A stretch of 64,000 bases of DNA from Carboxylicivirga litoralis (GTDB lineage: Bacteria; Bacteroidota; Bacteroidia; Bacteroidales; Marinilabiliaceae), in NCBI RefSeq assembly GCF_025499605.1, contig NZ_JAFMVC010000008.1, positions 120,954 to 184,953 of the forward strand, in the 5' to 3' direction. A program made the translations under genes and the position numbers. The notes beneath the pieces were generated by a model. The model was not told where the DNA came from and made no database searches. It worked only from the letters and a program-made list of their open reading frames with translations. Shown piece by piece: positions 8,078 through 16,843 of the stretch. Each line of letters begins with the position of its first letter. Positions within the stretch are counted from its first letter, which is position 1.

Positions 8078-8791
8078 ATGTATTTTGCAGAGAATATTAA
8101 GTTTTTAAGAAAGCGAAAAGGATTGTCGCAGAGTGTTTTATCATTGGCTTTGGAGCTGACGCGAACAACGTTGGCAGGCTATGAGAAAAATGTGCAACCA
8201 CCATTTAAAACGCTCATTCGTTTTGCAGAATACTTCAATGTGTCTATCGATGCCTTAGTGCGTTATAAACTGGATGTTTTGTCGGAGTTTCAGCTGTCGC
8301 AAATAGAAGATGGTTTTGATGTTGATGTTACCGGTCAAAAGCTGCGCCTGTTAACTGTGTCGGTCGATAAAGAAGGAAAAGAAAATATTGAAATGGTGCC
8401 GGTAAGGGCGCAGGCGGGTTATGCAACCGATTATGGCGATATGCAGTTTATAGCTTCGTTGCCCAGGTTTTCGTTGCCTTTTTTGCCGCCGGATAAAACC
8501 TATCGAACGTTTCAGATACGCGGTGATTCGATGTTGCCAATACCAGAAGGGGCATGGGTGACTGGCTCATATATTCAAAACTGGACGCGGGTTAAAGATG
8601 GTACGCCTTGTATTATTGTAACCCGCGATGAGGGGATAGTTTTTAAGGTGGTTTATAATCTGATTGAGAAAAAACAACTACTGTTACTTGTGTCGACCAA
8701 TCGTATTTATAAACCTTATGAAATTGCGGTAGATAAGATTGTTGAAATGTGGCAATTTGAGACTTATAATGGTTTTGAAATAGGTGGGTGA
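8078..8791 (+). CDS. XRE-S24 (LexA-like) self-cleaving transcriptional regulator
   Basis: 237 aa. An N-terminal cro/C1 helix-turn-helix (residues about 5-60, LSQSVLSLALELTRTTLAGYE) is joined to a C-terminal S24 peptidase domain. The cleavage site is most likely Ala113-Gly114 (RAQAGYA). The nucleophile is S151 in RGDSMLP and the general base is K190 in VFKVVYN, the Ser-Lys dyad of LexA and CI-type repressors. The family is cleaved when RecA filaments form, relieving repression. It is divergent from dinB-dnaE2, its probable target, and probably controls itself too. It is not a canonical LexA because the DNA-binding domain is HTH_3 rather than the winged helix. It lies directly before the dcw promoter. 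Confidence 0.9.
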   Translation: MYFAENIKFLRKRKGLSQSVLSLALELTRTTLAGYEKNVQPPFKTLIRFAEYFNVSIDALVRYKLDVLSEFQLSQIEDGFDVDVTGQKLRLLTVSVDKEGKENIEMVPVRAQAGYATDYGDMQFIASLPRFSLPFLPPDKTYRTFQIRGDSMLPIPEGAWVTGSYIQNWTRVKDGTPCIIVTRDEGIVFKVVYNLIEKKQLLLLVSTNRIYKPYEIAVDKIVEMWQFETYNGFEIGG

Positions 8792-8832
8792 GATTTGAGC
8801 GTTGTGGCTTTTGTATTAAAAAGTTATCAACA

Positions 8833-8868
8833 GGTGGTATAAAGTGGTTTAAAGTGGTTGCAAGTGGT
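8833..8868 (+). promoter_or_regulatory. MraZ operator: four 10-bp-phased GTGGT repeats
   Basis: GGTGGT (8833-8838), AGTGGT (8843-8848), AGTGGT (8853-8858) and AGTGGT (8863-8868) recur exactly every 10 bp. MraZ in other bacteria binds TGGGN repeats separated by 5 nt upstream of its own gene; spacing and position match here. The repeats overlap the -33 box and spacer of the proposed dcw promoter. Confidence 0.75.
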
Positions 8869-8888
8869 TTTAAAGTTTTATACTTTTA
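8858..8888 (+). promoter_or_regulatory. Proposed dcw (mraZ) promoter
   Basis: TTG at 8858-8860 as -33 and TACTTTTA at 8881-8888 as -7, with a 20-bp spacer. This fits the Bacteroidota housekeeping pattern TTTG-N(17-23)-TAnnTTTG with one mismatch in the -7. It lies 24 bp before the mraZ ATG. Confidence 0.5.
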
Positions 8889-8911
8889 CCAAAGTAAATA
8901 CGTATTTAATA

Positions 8912-9379
8912 ATGACCACATTTATAGGCGATTTTGTTTGTAAGCCCGATGCAAAAGGGCGAATAGTTTTGCCTTCGCTCTTTAAAAAAGTGATGAGTGA
9001 AGTCAATCAGTCTGTCTTTGTGGTTCGTAAAAACCTCTTTGATAACTGCCTTGATTTAATTCCTCAGCACGAATGGCAGAAAGAAGTTCAACTTATCGAA
9101 AAAAAATTAAGTGGTTTCCGACAAAAAGATCAGCGATTAAAACGAGCTTTGTATCGTTCTACAGCCGAAGTGACTTTGGATGCTAATGGCCGTTTTTTGG
9201 TGCCAAAGCGTTTGATGGAAATGGTTTCTGTTAAAGGTGAAGTGGTGTTGTTGGGCGTTGGTGGCAATATTGAGTTGTGGAGTAAACAGCAATTCGAAAA
9301 CGATGGATTGGAGGGTGAAGAATTAGGAGAGTTGGCAGAAGAGTTGCTAGGTGGTAACTTTGGCGAAGAAGAAAATTAA
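8912..9379 (+). CDS. mraZ: Transcriptional regulator MraZ
   Basis: 155 aa from ATG at 8912 (MTTFIGDFVCKPDAKGR). An in-frame upstream ATG at 8858 would add 18 residues not typical of MraZ and would overlap the promoter repeats, so the shorter start is preferred. Two AbrB/SpoVT-like swapped-hairpin repeats are visible: DAKGRIVLPSLFKK near the start and DANGRFLVPKRLME in the second half, as expected for the ring-forming MraZ fold. It is the first gene of the division/cell-wall cluster and typically represses that cluster by binding repeats in its own promoter, which are present here. rsmH starts 5 bp after its stop. Confidence 0.93.
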   Translation: MTTFIGDFVCKPDAKGRIVLPSLFKKVMSEVNQSVFVVRKNLFDNCLDLIPQHEWQKEVQLIEKKLSGFRQKDQRLKRALYRSTAEVTLDANGRFLVPKRLMEMVSVKGEVVLLGVGGNIELWSKQQFENDGLEGEELGELAEELLGGNFGEEEN

Positions 9380-9384
9380 AGGAT

Positions 9385-10293
9385 ATGGAACAGGGGTATC
9401 ACATACCGGTATTGCTAAATGAATCAGTAGATGGTTTAAATATCAAGCCAGATGGCATATATGTGGATTTGACATTTGGTGGCGGTGGTCATTCGCGCGA
9501 AATATTGAGTCGGTTAGGTAAGGGTGGAAAACTGGTTGTTTTTGATCAGGATGAAGATGCTTATAAGAACCGCCCCGATGATGAGCGCTTATTGTTTGTG
9601 CGCCATAATTTTCAATATTTGTCACACTTTCTTCGCTATTTAAATATTGATGCTGTAGATGGAATTTTAGGCGATCTGGGTGTGTCTTCACATCACTTTG
9701 ATGCAGCTGAACGTGGTTTTTCATTCCGATTCGAAGGAAAGCTGGATATGCGAATGGGGCAGGGGTTAAAAATGACTGCTGCCGATTTGGTTAATACCTA
9801 TGAGTTGGAAGATCTAAAACGCATTTTCTGGCAGTATGGCGAAATCAAGTCATCTTACAAGTTAGCTTCTGAAATAATTAAGCAGCGCTCAAGTAAATCT
9901 TTCGAAACAACTACAGACTTGAAAGAATTGGCTGAGAAGATTGGGCCAAAAAAGGAAAATGCAAAATTTCTTGCGCAAGTTTTTCAGGCTTTACGCATTG
10001 AAGTGAATAAGGAAATGGATGTTTTGAAGTCGGTGTTGATGCAAAGTACAAATGCAATTAAACCAGGAGGACGTCTGTCAGTCATATCATATCATAGTTT
10101 AGAAGATCGCTTGGTGAAGAACTTTATCCGTTCCGGCGATTGTGACAAGAATCAACCTGAAAAAGATATTTACGGACAGTCAGATGTTCCATTTAAAGCC
10201 ATTAATCGGAAGATAATTATTCCGAACGATGAAGAAATAGAGCGAAATAATCGTGCGAGAAGTGCGAAACTTAGAATAGCAGAACGGGTATGA
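9385..10293 (+). CDS. rsmH: 16S rRNA (cytosine1402-N4)-methyltransferase
   Basis: 302 aa, full length for RsmH/MraW. It uses SAM to methylate N4 of C1402 in 16S rRNA at the ribosomal P site. The N-terminus HIPVLLNE and the SAM-binding loop DLTFGGGGHS (residues 28-37) are diagnostic, followed by ILGDLGVSSHHFD and the family block GFSFRFEGKLDMRM. The C-terminal half has VISYHSLEDRLVK. It ends with TGA overlapping the ATG of ftsL by 4 nt (ATGA), indicating translational coupling. Confidence 0.95.
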   Translation: MEQGYHIPVLLNESVDGLNIKPDGIYVDLTFGGGGHSREILSRLGKGGKLVVFDQDEDAYKNRPDDERLLFVRHNFQYLSHFLRYLNIDAVDGILGDLGVSSHHFDAAERGFSFRFEGKLDMRMGQGLKMTAADLVNTYELEDLKRIFWQYGEIKSSYKLASEIIKQRSSKSFETTTDLKELAEKIGPKKENAKFLAQVFQALRIEVNKEMDVLKSVLMQSTNAIKPGGRLSVISYHSLEDRLVKNFIRSGDCDKNQPEKDIYGQSDVPFKAINRKIIIPNDEEIERNNRARSAKLRIAERV

Positions 10294-10670
10294 AGTGGAG
10301 AATGAGTAAAATACCGGAGTTTATTCTTTCGAAAGAGGATGTTGACGAACTAAAAAACATCTCTTTAAAAGATGTTATTAATGGTCGTTTGTTTACGCGT
10401 TCCCTAATTGCCAATCAGTTGCCTTTTGCATTGTTTTTGGCATTTTTTGCTTTTTTATATATAGGTAATCATTATCGTATGGAGGAGCAAATGCGTGAAG
10501 TAGCTGTTTTAAATAAAGAATTAAAGTCCTTGCGCTACGAAGCGATAACGACATCGTCGGAATTGATGTTTATGAGTAAACAAAGCGAGGTGCTAAAGAA
10601 AATAAAATCAAGAAATCTGGAGTTGGAAGAGTTAACCGAGCCTCCGCGACGATTAAAAGTGAAGAAGTAA
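10290..10670 (+). CDS. ftsL: FtsL-like cell division protein
   Basis: 126 aa small bitopic membrane protein with the size, topology and position of FtsL. It has a cytoplasmic N-terminus of about 38 residues, one membrane span (about 39-58, LIANQLPFALFLAFFAFLYI) and a periplasmic coiled coil (about 62-115) rich in Glu, Lys and Leu. FtsL normally forms a complex with FtsB and FtsQ that activates FtsW-FtsI. Sequence similarity between FtsL proteins is low, so the call rests on topology and its place between rsmH and ftsI. An alternative start at the internal ATG (codon 5) is possible. The stop directly abuts the ftsI ATG. Confidence 0.8.
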   Translation: MKWRMSKIPEFILSKEDVDELKNISLKDVINGRLFTRSLIANQLPFALFLAFFAFLYIGNHYRMEEQMREVAVLNKELKSLRYEAITTSSELMFMSKQSEVLKKIKSRNLELEELTEPPRRLKVKK

Positions 10671-12782
10671 ATGCAGATTAAAAAAAGTATCATATTGCGC
10701 TTTGGCCTTTTGTATATTGGTATTGCCGCTTTGGCTGTGCTAATATTGGGTAAGGCATTGTATCTGCGTATTGTTGAGGGTGATAAGTGGGAAGAGGTTG
10801 TTGAAGAGCATAATAATAAAGATATAGTTATTGATGCCAATCGTGGTGATATTTTAGCCTCTGACTATAGGAAGCTGGCCTGTTCAGTACCAACCTATCG
10901 GATATATATGGATATGCGAGCGCATGGATTAACTGATGAGGTATTTAATGCCAATATTGATAGTTTAGCTTTATTGCTATCGCGTTTTTATGGCGACCGT
11001 TCTAAAACTTCTTTTAAATCGGGCTTAAAAACGGCCCGTGCTCAAGGAAAACGTTATTATCGAGTTCATCCCCGCCGTATTTCTTTTACCGAATTAAAGA
11101 AAGTAAAAGAGTTTCCAATTTTTAGGCTGGGAGCTAATAAAGGGGGATTTATTCCTAGAAAGTACGAGAATCGTAAGTTGCCCTTTGGAGAGCTTGCATC
11201 GAGAACAGTAGGAAGTTTGTATGCCGAAAAGGATTTGGGTGGACGTTTTGGTTTAGAGATGGCATATAATAAAAGCTTAAAAGGTGTGGCTGGTGTTAGC
11301 ACTCGCACCCGTGTTAGTGGCAACTGGGTCGTTGAAGAGCAAATAGAGCCGATTGATGGACACGATATAGTGACAACTATTGATATTGGTTTGCAAGATG
11401 TGGCGGAAACGGCCTTGTTGCAACAGTTGCAAAAACATCAGGCTGATCATGGTTGTGCTGTTCTGATGGAGGTTGCTACTGGTAAAATTCGAGCCATTGC
11501 TAATCTGGGGCAAACCACAACTGGTCAGTATGCTGAAGATTATAATTACGCCATAGGTGCAGCTACTGAGCCTGGTTCCACATTTAAACTGGCCTCTATG
11601 ATTGTGGCACTGGAAGATGGTGTAGTGCAATTGAGTGATAGTATTGAAACAGGCAATGGTAGGTGTCGCTTTTATGATCGTGTTATGACGGATAGTCATC
11701 ATGGTGGTTATGGAACCTTATCAGTTAAAGAGGTCTTTGAAAAATCATCCAATGTGGGTATTTCAAAAATTATCTTTGATAATTATCGCGAAAATCCGCG
11801 TCGTTACGTCGATCGTTTATATTCAATGAATTTAAAAGAGCCTTTGGGTATTGAGATTAAAGGAGAGGGGCGACCAGTGATGAAGTATCCAGGCGACAAA
11901 ACCTGGTCGGGCGTTACTTTGCCTTGGATGTCCATAGGTTACGAAATACAACAGACACCACTGCAGGTGCTGACTTTCTATAATGCAGTGGCCAATAATG
12001 GCAAGATGGTTAAGCCAATGTTCGTTGAGAAAATTCAGCATCATGGGGAGGTGATTCGGGAAATGAAACCAACGGTTATAAATCCTTCGATATGTTCGTT
12101 GGAAACGATTGAAAAAGTGCACAAAATGTTGGTTGGAGTGGTTGAAAACGGGACGGCCAAAAATATTAAAAGCAGTCGTTACCAAATTGCAGGAAAAACA
12201 GGTACTGCTCAGATTGCTAAAGGTTCATCGGGCTATAAAGGTGAAGGAGGAAAGAAGCATCAGGCTTCGTTTGTGGGGTATTTTCCGGCCGATCGACCCC
12301 TGTATACCTGTATTGTAGTGGTTAATGCGCCATCTAATAATGTGTATTATGCCAATGTAGTGGCTGGTGCTGTTTTTAAAGAAATTTCAGACCGGGTGTA
12401 TGCGCAAAGCTTCAATCATTCTGATGTTGAGACAATGTATGAAGTTGAATTGGCCAAGCATCAACCTTACTCAAAAGGTGGTAAAAAAGAAGATTTATTA
12501 ACAGTCTTAAATGATGTTGGTGTGATGGTGCATGGTCAGGAGTTGGAATCGGAATGGATTTCGACCTCGGCTCGCGAGCATGACATCAGCTTGAGAAGTA
12601 AGAGTTTCCCTGCAGGAATAGTGCCTAATGTGAAAGGAATGGGTGCTAAAGATGCAGTTGCTATACTAGAAAATATGGGTTTGAAAGTGAAGTTAAGTGG
12701 TGTTGGTCGTATTAAGCAGCAATCGATGACGGCAGGGCAAAATTATCGTAAAGGTTCAATCATCTATTTGAAAATGGGTTAG
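10671..12782 (+). CDS. ftsI: Peptidoglycan D,D-transpeptidase FtsI (PBP3) with C-terminal PASTA domain
   Basis: 703 aa class B penicillin-binding protein for septal cross-linking. It has a membrane anchor (about 8-30), a pedestal/dimerisation domain, then the transpeptidase with all three motifs: S303-T-F-K306 (acyl-enzyme serine), S359-S-N361 and K509-T-G-T512. A single PASTA-like domain forms the last ~60 residues (GIVPNVKGMGAKDAVAILEN), which Bacteroidota FtsI commonly carry and E. coli FtsI lacks. The gene is translationally adjacent to ftsL and acts with FtsW encoded 4 kb downstream. The KTGT loop is followed by a Gly/Lys-rich insert. Confidence 0.95.
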   Translation: MQIKKSIILRFGLLYIGIAALAVLILGKALYLRIVEGDKWEEVVEEHNNKDIVIDANRGDILASDYRKLACSVPTYRIYMDMRAHGLTDEVFNANIDSLALLLSRFYGDRSKTSFKSGLKTARAQGKRYYRVHPRRISFTELKKVKEFPIFRLGANKGGFIPRKYENRKLPFGELASRTVGSLYAEKDLGGRFGLEMAYNKSLKGVAGVSTRTRVSGNWVVEEQIEPIDGHDIVTTIDIGLQDVAETALLQQLQKHQADHGCAVLMEVATGKIRAIANLGQTTTGQYAEDYNYAIGAATEPGSTFKLASMIVALEDGVVQLSDSIETGNGRCRFYDRVMTDSHHGGYGTLSVKEVFEKSSNVGISKIIFDNYRENPRRYVDRLYSMNLKEPLGIEIKGEGRPVMKYPGDKTWSGVTLPWMSIGYEIQQTPLQVLTFYNAVANNGKMVKPMFVEKIQHHGEVIREMKPTVINPSICSLETIEKVHKMLVGVVENGTAKNIKSSRYQIAGKTGTAQIAKGSSGYKGEGGKKHQASFVGYFPADRPLYTCIVVVNAPSNNVYYANVVAGAVFKEISDRVYAQSFNHSDVETMYEVELAKHQPYSKGGKKEDLLTVLNDVGVMVHGQELESEWISTSAREHDISLRSKSFPAGIVPNVKGMGAKDAVAILENMGLKVKLSGVGRIKQQSMTAGQNYRKGSIIYLKMG

Positions 12783-12785
12783 GCA

Positions 12786-14243
12786 ATGAAAAAGTTATCT
12801 GAAATTATAAATGGTGTTGAAATAATAGAGCAACTCAATTATGCCGATTCTGATATTGAGCAGATTGTGTTTGATTCACGAACGGCTAAGGCGGGAACAA
12901 TGTTTGTTGCCATGAAAGGCACTGTTGTGGATGCTCATCGATTTATTCCTCAGGTGATTGAGGCTGGTTGTAAGTGTGTTGTTTGTGAAGAGGTTCCTCC
13001 AGAATGCCCGGAGGATGTAGCGATGCTCAAGGTTGAGGATAGTTCATTCGTTTTAGGGCAAATGGCATCTGCTTTTTACGATAACCCTTCGGAACAGTTA
13101 AAATTAGTTGGAGTAACAGGAACGAATGGAAAAACTACCACGGCAACGCTTTTGTATCATTTGGTTATGAATATGGGCTATAAGGCCGGTTTGTTCTCGA
13201 CTGTTGCTAATTATATAGGCAAGTCAAAAATTGATGCCACACATACCACGCCTGATGCGGTAACCTTGAATAAAACAATGTCGGAAATGGTGGATGCCGG
13301 CTGCGAATATTGCTTTATGGAAGTGAGTTCGCATGCTTTGGTTCAAAACAGGGTAGCTGGTCTAAACTTTGCTGGTGCTTTATTTACAAATATTACGCAT
13401 GATCATCTGGACTATCATAAGACCTTTAAAGCGTATATCGACGCTAAAAAATCCTTTTTTGATGGATTAGCCAAAGGAGCTTTTGCTTTAACAAATGCTG
13501 ATGATAAAAATGGGGCTGTCATGCTTCAAAATACAAAAGCAGACAAGTACAACTATTCTCTGAGGGGCATGGGCGACTTTAAAGGTCGTATTCTTGAAAG
13601 CATGTTTGAAGGTATGCAGCTCGAAATTGACGGGCAGGAGATTTGGACGCAATTTGTTGGTGATTTTAATGCTCAGAATTTGCTGACGGTTTATGGATCA
13701 GCTTGTTTGTTAGGTTTTGAAAAAGAAGAGGTGCAAGTGGCATTGAGTCAATTAAAGCCTGTTGATGGACGCTTTGAAACCATTCGTTCTAATTCTGGAA
13801 AAACGGCTATTGTAGATTATGCGCATACGCCTGATGCTTTAAAAAATGTAATCGAAACCATCAATTTGGTACGTCAGCCACAGCAGCAGTTGATTACAGT
13901 TGTTGGAGCAGGTGGCGATCGCGATCCGATGAAACGCCCTGAGATGGCTAAAGAGGCTGTAGTAGGAAGTTCAAAAGTGATTTTAACATCAGATAATCCA
14001 CGAAGTGAAGACCCCGAAACTATTATCTCACAGATGATGGAAGGGGTGAGCTTTAAGGATCGCATTAAAGTGCTTTCGATAGTTAATCGACGGGAAGCGA
14101 TTCGAACAGCTTGTATGGTGGCTCAGTCTGGCGATATTATTCTGATTGCTGGTAAAGGTCACGAGACTTACCAGGAGATACAAGGTGTGCGTAACCATTT
14201 TGATGATAGAGAAATTGTAAACGAAATATTTAACGAAGAATAA
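12786..14243 (+). CDS. murE: UDP-MurNAc-L-Ala-D-Glu:meso-diaminopimelate ligase
   Basis: 485 aa Mur ligase adding the third stem-peptide residue. It has an N-terminal UDP-binding domain, an ATP-binding central domain with GVTGTNGKTT (109-118) and the C-terminal ligase domain. D403-N-P-R406 is the motif that selects meso-diaminopimelate rather than lysine, so the peptidoglycan is expected to be A1-gamma type. Also visible are the MEVSSHAL and NITHDHLDYH blocks that hold the carbamylated lysine and magnesium. It follows ftsI by 3 bp. Confidence 0.95.
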   Translation: MKKLSEIINGVEIIEQLNYADSDIEQIVFDSRTAKAGTMFVAMKGTVVDAHRFIPQVIEAGCKCVVCEEVPPECPEDVAMLKVEDSSFVLGQMASAFYDNPSEQLKLVGVTGTNGKTTTATLLYHLVMNMGYKAGLFSTVANYIGKSKIDATHTTPDAVTLNKTMSEMVDAGCEYCFMEVSSHALVQNRVAGLNFAGALFTNITHDHLDYHKTFKAYIDAKKSFFDGLAKGAFALTNADDKNGAVMLQNTKADKYNYSLRGMGDFKGRILESMFEGMQLEIDGQEIWTQFVGDFNAQNLLTVYGSACLLGFEKEEVQVALSQLKPVDGRFETIRSNSGKTAIVDYAHTPDALKNVIETINLVRQPQQQLITVVGAGGDRDPMKRPEMAKEAVVGSSKVILTSDNPRSEDPETIISQMMEGVSFKDRIKVLSIVNRREAIRTACMVAQSGDIILIAGKGHETYQEIQGVRNHFDDREIVNEIFNEE

Positions 14244-14253
14244 AACCTGAATC

Positions 14254-15486
14254 ATGCTGTATTACTTATTTGAATACTTTGAAAAGATGAATATGCCTGG
14301 AGCAGGTGTGTTTCAGTATATTACTTTCCGCGGTGGCTTGTCAGTTATTGTGGCTTTAATAACGGCCACTATTTTTGGTAAGATGGCGATTAAAATGCTA
14401 CAGCGTCAGCAAATTGGTGAGGTGGTTCGTGATTTAGGCCTTGAGGGTCAGTATCAGAAAAAGGGAACACCAACAATGGGAGGGGTTATTATTATCGCTT
14501 CTATTCTGATTCCGGTTTTATTATTTACCAAGCTGGATAATATCTATATTATCCTGATGATTGTTTCTACATTGTGGTTGGGGACAATTGGTTTTATCGA
14601 TGATTATATCAAAGTATTCAAAAAAGATAAAGAAGGTCTGGCCGGACGTTTTAAGATCGCAGGGCAGGTTGGTATTGGCTTGATTGTAGCGATAACTTTG
14701 TTTTCGAGCGGAGATGTGGTAATACGGGAAAGAATACCGGGTGAAACGGTAACGGTGCAGTTGGATAATGGACAAGAAGTGGAGCGTGCTGCAACTCGTG
14801 AAGTTAAATCGACTGTTACCAATATTCCATTTTTAAAAAATCATCAGTTCGACTACTCATCTGTGCTTTGGTTTTTAGGTGACCAAGCTAAAAAGTGGGG
14901 GTGGTTGATTTTTGCTGTTGCGGTTATTTTTATTATCACAGCTGTATCTAATGGGGCCAATATTACTGATGGTCTTGATGGCCTGGCTACAGGCACGTCG
15001 GCCATTATCGGTGTCACCTTAGGGATTTTTGCTTACCTGTCAAGTAACGTCATCTATGCCGATTATCTAAATATTATGTATATCCCTCACTCTGAGGAGT
15101 TGGTGGTGTTTATGGCAGCATTCATCGGTGCGACAGTAGGATTCTTGTGGTACAACTCATTCCCGGCTCAGGTGTTTATGGGTGATACTGGTAGTTTGAC
15201 ATTAGGTGGTATTATTGCTGTTTTCGCCATATTGCTGCGTATTGAATTACTGATTCCGATTCTTTGCGGCATCTTTTTAGTAGAAAATTTATCGGTGATG
15301 ATTCAGGTTTCGTGGTTTAAATACACGAAAAAGAAATATGGTGAAGGGCGACGAGTATTTAAGATGGCTCCTTTGCACCATCATTATCAAAAGATTGGTT
15401 ATACGGAGTCTAAGATTGTTACTCGTTTCTGGATAATTGGGATTATCCTGGCTGTATTAACAATTGTCACGCTTAAAGTTCGATAG
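14254..15486 (+). CDS. mraY: Phospho-N-acetylmuramoyl-pentapeptide transferase
   Basis: 410 aa integral membrane enzyme making lipid I from UDP-MurNAc-pentapeptide and undecaprenyl phosphate. About ten membrane spans are visible. The catalytic aspartates are D116-D117 in [10 protein letters not shown] and D311 in MGDTGSL. The HHH loop appears as [12 protein letters not shown]. It is about 50 residues longer than E. coli MraY (360), mostly from an extended loop around residues 155-205 containing charged, predicted periplasmic sequence; this insert is usual in Bacteroidota. MurG downstream converts the product to lipid II. Confidence 0.95.
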   Translation: MLYYLFEYFEKMNMPGAGVFQYITFRGGLSVIVALITATIFGKMAIKMLQRQQIGEVVRDLGLEGQYQKKGTPTMGGVIIIASILIPVLLFTKLDNIYIILMIVSTLWLGTIGFIDDYIKVFKKDKEGLAGRFKIAGQVGIGLIVAITLFSSGDVVIRERIPGETVTVQLDNGQEVERAATREVKSTVTNIPFLKNHQFDYSSVLWFLGDQAKKWGWLIFAVAVIFIITAVSNGANITDGLDGLATGTSAIIGVTLGIFAYLSSNVIYADYLNIMYIPHSEELVVFMAAFIGATVGFLWYNSFPAQVFMGDTGSLTLGGIIAVFAILLRIELLIPILCGIFLVENLSVMIQVSWFKYTKKKYGEGRRVFKMAPLHHHYQKIGYTESKIVTRFWIIGIILAVLTIVTLKVR

Positions 15487-15491
15487 AAGTT

Positions 15492-16829
15492 ATGCAAAAA
15501 CTGGTTGTATTAGGTGCAGGTGAAAGTGGAGTTGGTGCGGCTTTATTAGGTAAGCAGCAAGGATGGGATGTGTTTGTTTCTGATAGTGGTGTTATCAAAG
15601 ATAGCTATCAGAACGAGCTGGATGAGGCTGGAATTCCCTGGGAACAAGGATTACATTCGCTTGAGATTATTTTTGCTGCCAATGAAGTGGTAAAAAGTCC
15701 TGGTATTCCCGATTCGGTGCCAATGATACAACAGTTGCATGCACGAAATATTCCGGTCATATCTGAAATTGAATTTGCAGGTCGTTACACGGATTCGAAA
15801 ACGATTTGCATTACCGGTAGTAATGGCAAGACAACCACAACCATGTTAATTCACTATTTGCTCAAGCATTCAGGGGTGAATGTGGAGATGGCCGGTAATG
15901 TGGGGACGAGTTTGGCACGTCAAATAGCTGAAGGTAAGTGTCCGGAATGGTTTGTGATTGAGTTGAGTAGTTTTCAGTTGGATGGTATGTATAACTTCAA
16001 GGCTGATGTGGCGGTGTTGTTAAATATCACCCCTGATCATTTAGATCGGTACGAATATAAAATGCAGAAATACATCGATAGTAAGTTTGGAATAGTTCAG
16101 AATCAAACTGAAAATGATGTGTTTATCTATTGTCAGGATGATGAAATCATCGCCAATGAGTTACCGAAACGTATTTTTAAGTCGGAGTTACTTCCTTTTA
16201 CACAATCGGATATTCTCAAGCGGGGAGCTTATTCAACCATTGATGAATTGATTATTAACTATAATGATGAAACTATGAGTGTTTTCTCTCGGGACTTATC
16301 GTTGCAAGGGCGTCATAATTTGTATAATTCAATGGCGGCTGGTATTGTAGCCAAAGTGTTAAACATCAGGAAAAAGTTTATTCGTGAGAGTCTTTCGAGT
16401 TTCAAAGGAGTGGCTCATCGTCTTGAGAGGGTTGTCTCTGTTCGAAATATTGAGTTTGTAAATGATTCAAAGGCAACCAATGTCAATTCAACCTGGTATG
16501 CGTTGGAGTGTATGAAGAAACCGGTCATCTGGATTGCAGGAGGAGTAGACAAAGGGAATGATTACGATGAGTTGATGCCTTTGGTGGAAGAGAAAGTAAA
16601 AGCCCTTATTTGTTTGGGCACTGACAATCAAAAGTTATTGGACGCTTTTGGAGGTAAGGTGTCAGTAATCAAGGAAACACAATCAATGGAGGAGGCTGTG
16701 AAGTTGGCTTATCGATTGGGTAAGAAAAATGATGTTGTGCTTTTATCGCCGGCATGCGCAAGCTTCGATTTGTTTGATAATTATATGCAGCGCGGAGATT
16801 TATTTAAAGAAAGCGTCAGGAAATTGTAG
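15492..16829 (+). CDS. murD: UDP-MurNAc-L-alanine:D-glutamate ligase
   Basis: 445 aa cytoplasmic Mur ligase adding D-Glu to UDP-MurNAc-L-Ala. The N-terminal Rossmann domain begins VVLGAGESGVGAA. The ATP loop is ITGSNGKTTTT (107-117), followed by ELSSFQLDG, NITPDHLDRY, and the C-terminal NDSKATN block characteristic of MurD. Length is normal. It starts 5 bp after mraY and ends 14 bp before ftsW. Confidence 0.95.
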   Translation: MQKLVVLGAGESGVGAALLGKQQGWDVFVSDSGVIKDSYQNELDEAGIPWEQGLHSLEIIFAANEVVKSPGIPDSVPMIQQLHARNIPVISEIEFAGRYTDSKTICITGSNGKTTTTMLIHYLLKHSGVNVEMAGNVGTSLARQIAEGKCPEWFVIELSSFQLDGMYNFKADVAVLLNITPDHLDRYEYKMQKYIDSKFGIVQNQTENDVFIYCQDDEIIANELPKRIFKSELLPFTQSDILKRGAYSTIDELIINYNDETMSVFSRDLSLQGRHNLYNSMAAGIVAKVLNIRKKFIRESLSSFKGVAHRLERVVSVRNIEFVNDSKATNVNSTWYALECMKKPVIWIAGGVDKGNDYDELMPLVEEKVKALICLGTDNQKLLDAFGGKVSVIKETQSMEEAVKLAYRLGKKNDVVLLSPACASFDLFDNYMQRGDLFKESVRKL

Positions 16830-16843
16830 TTCAAAAATAGAGG

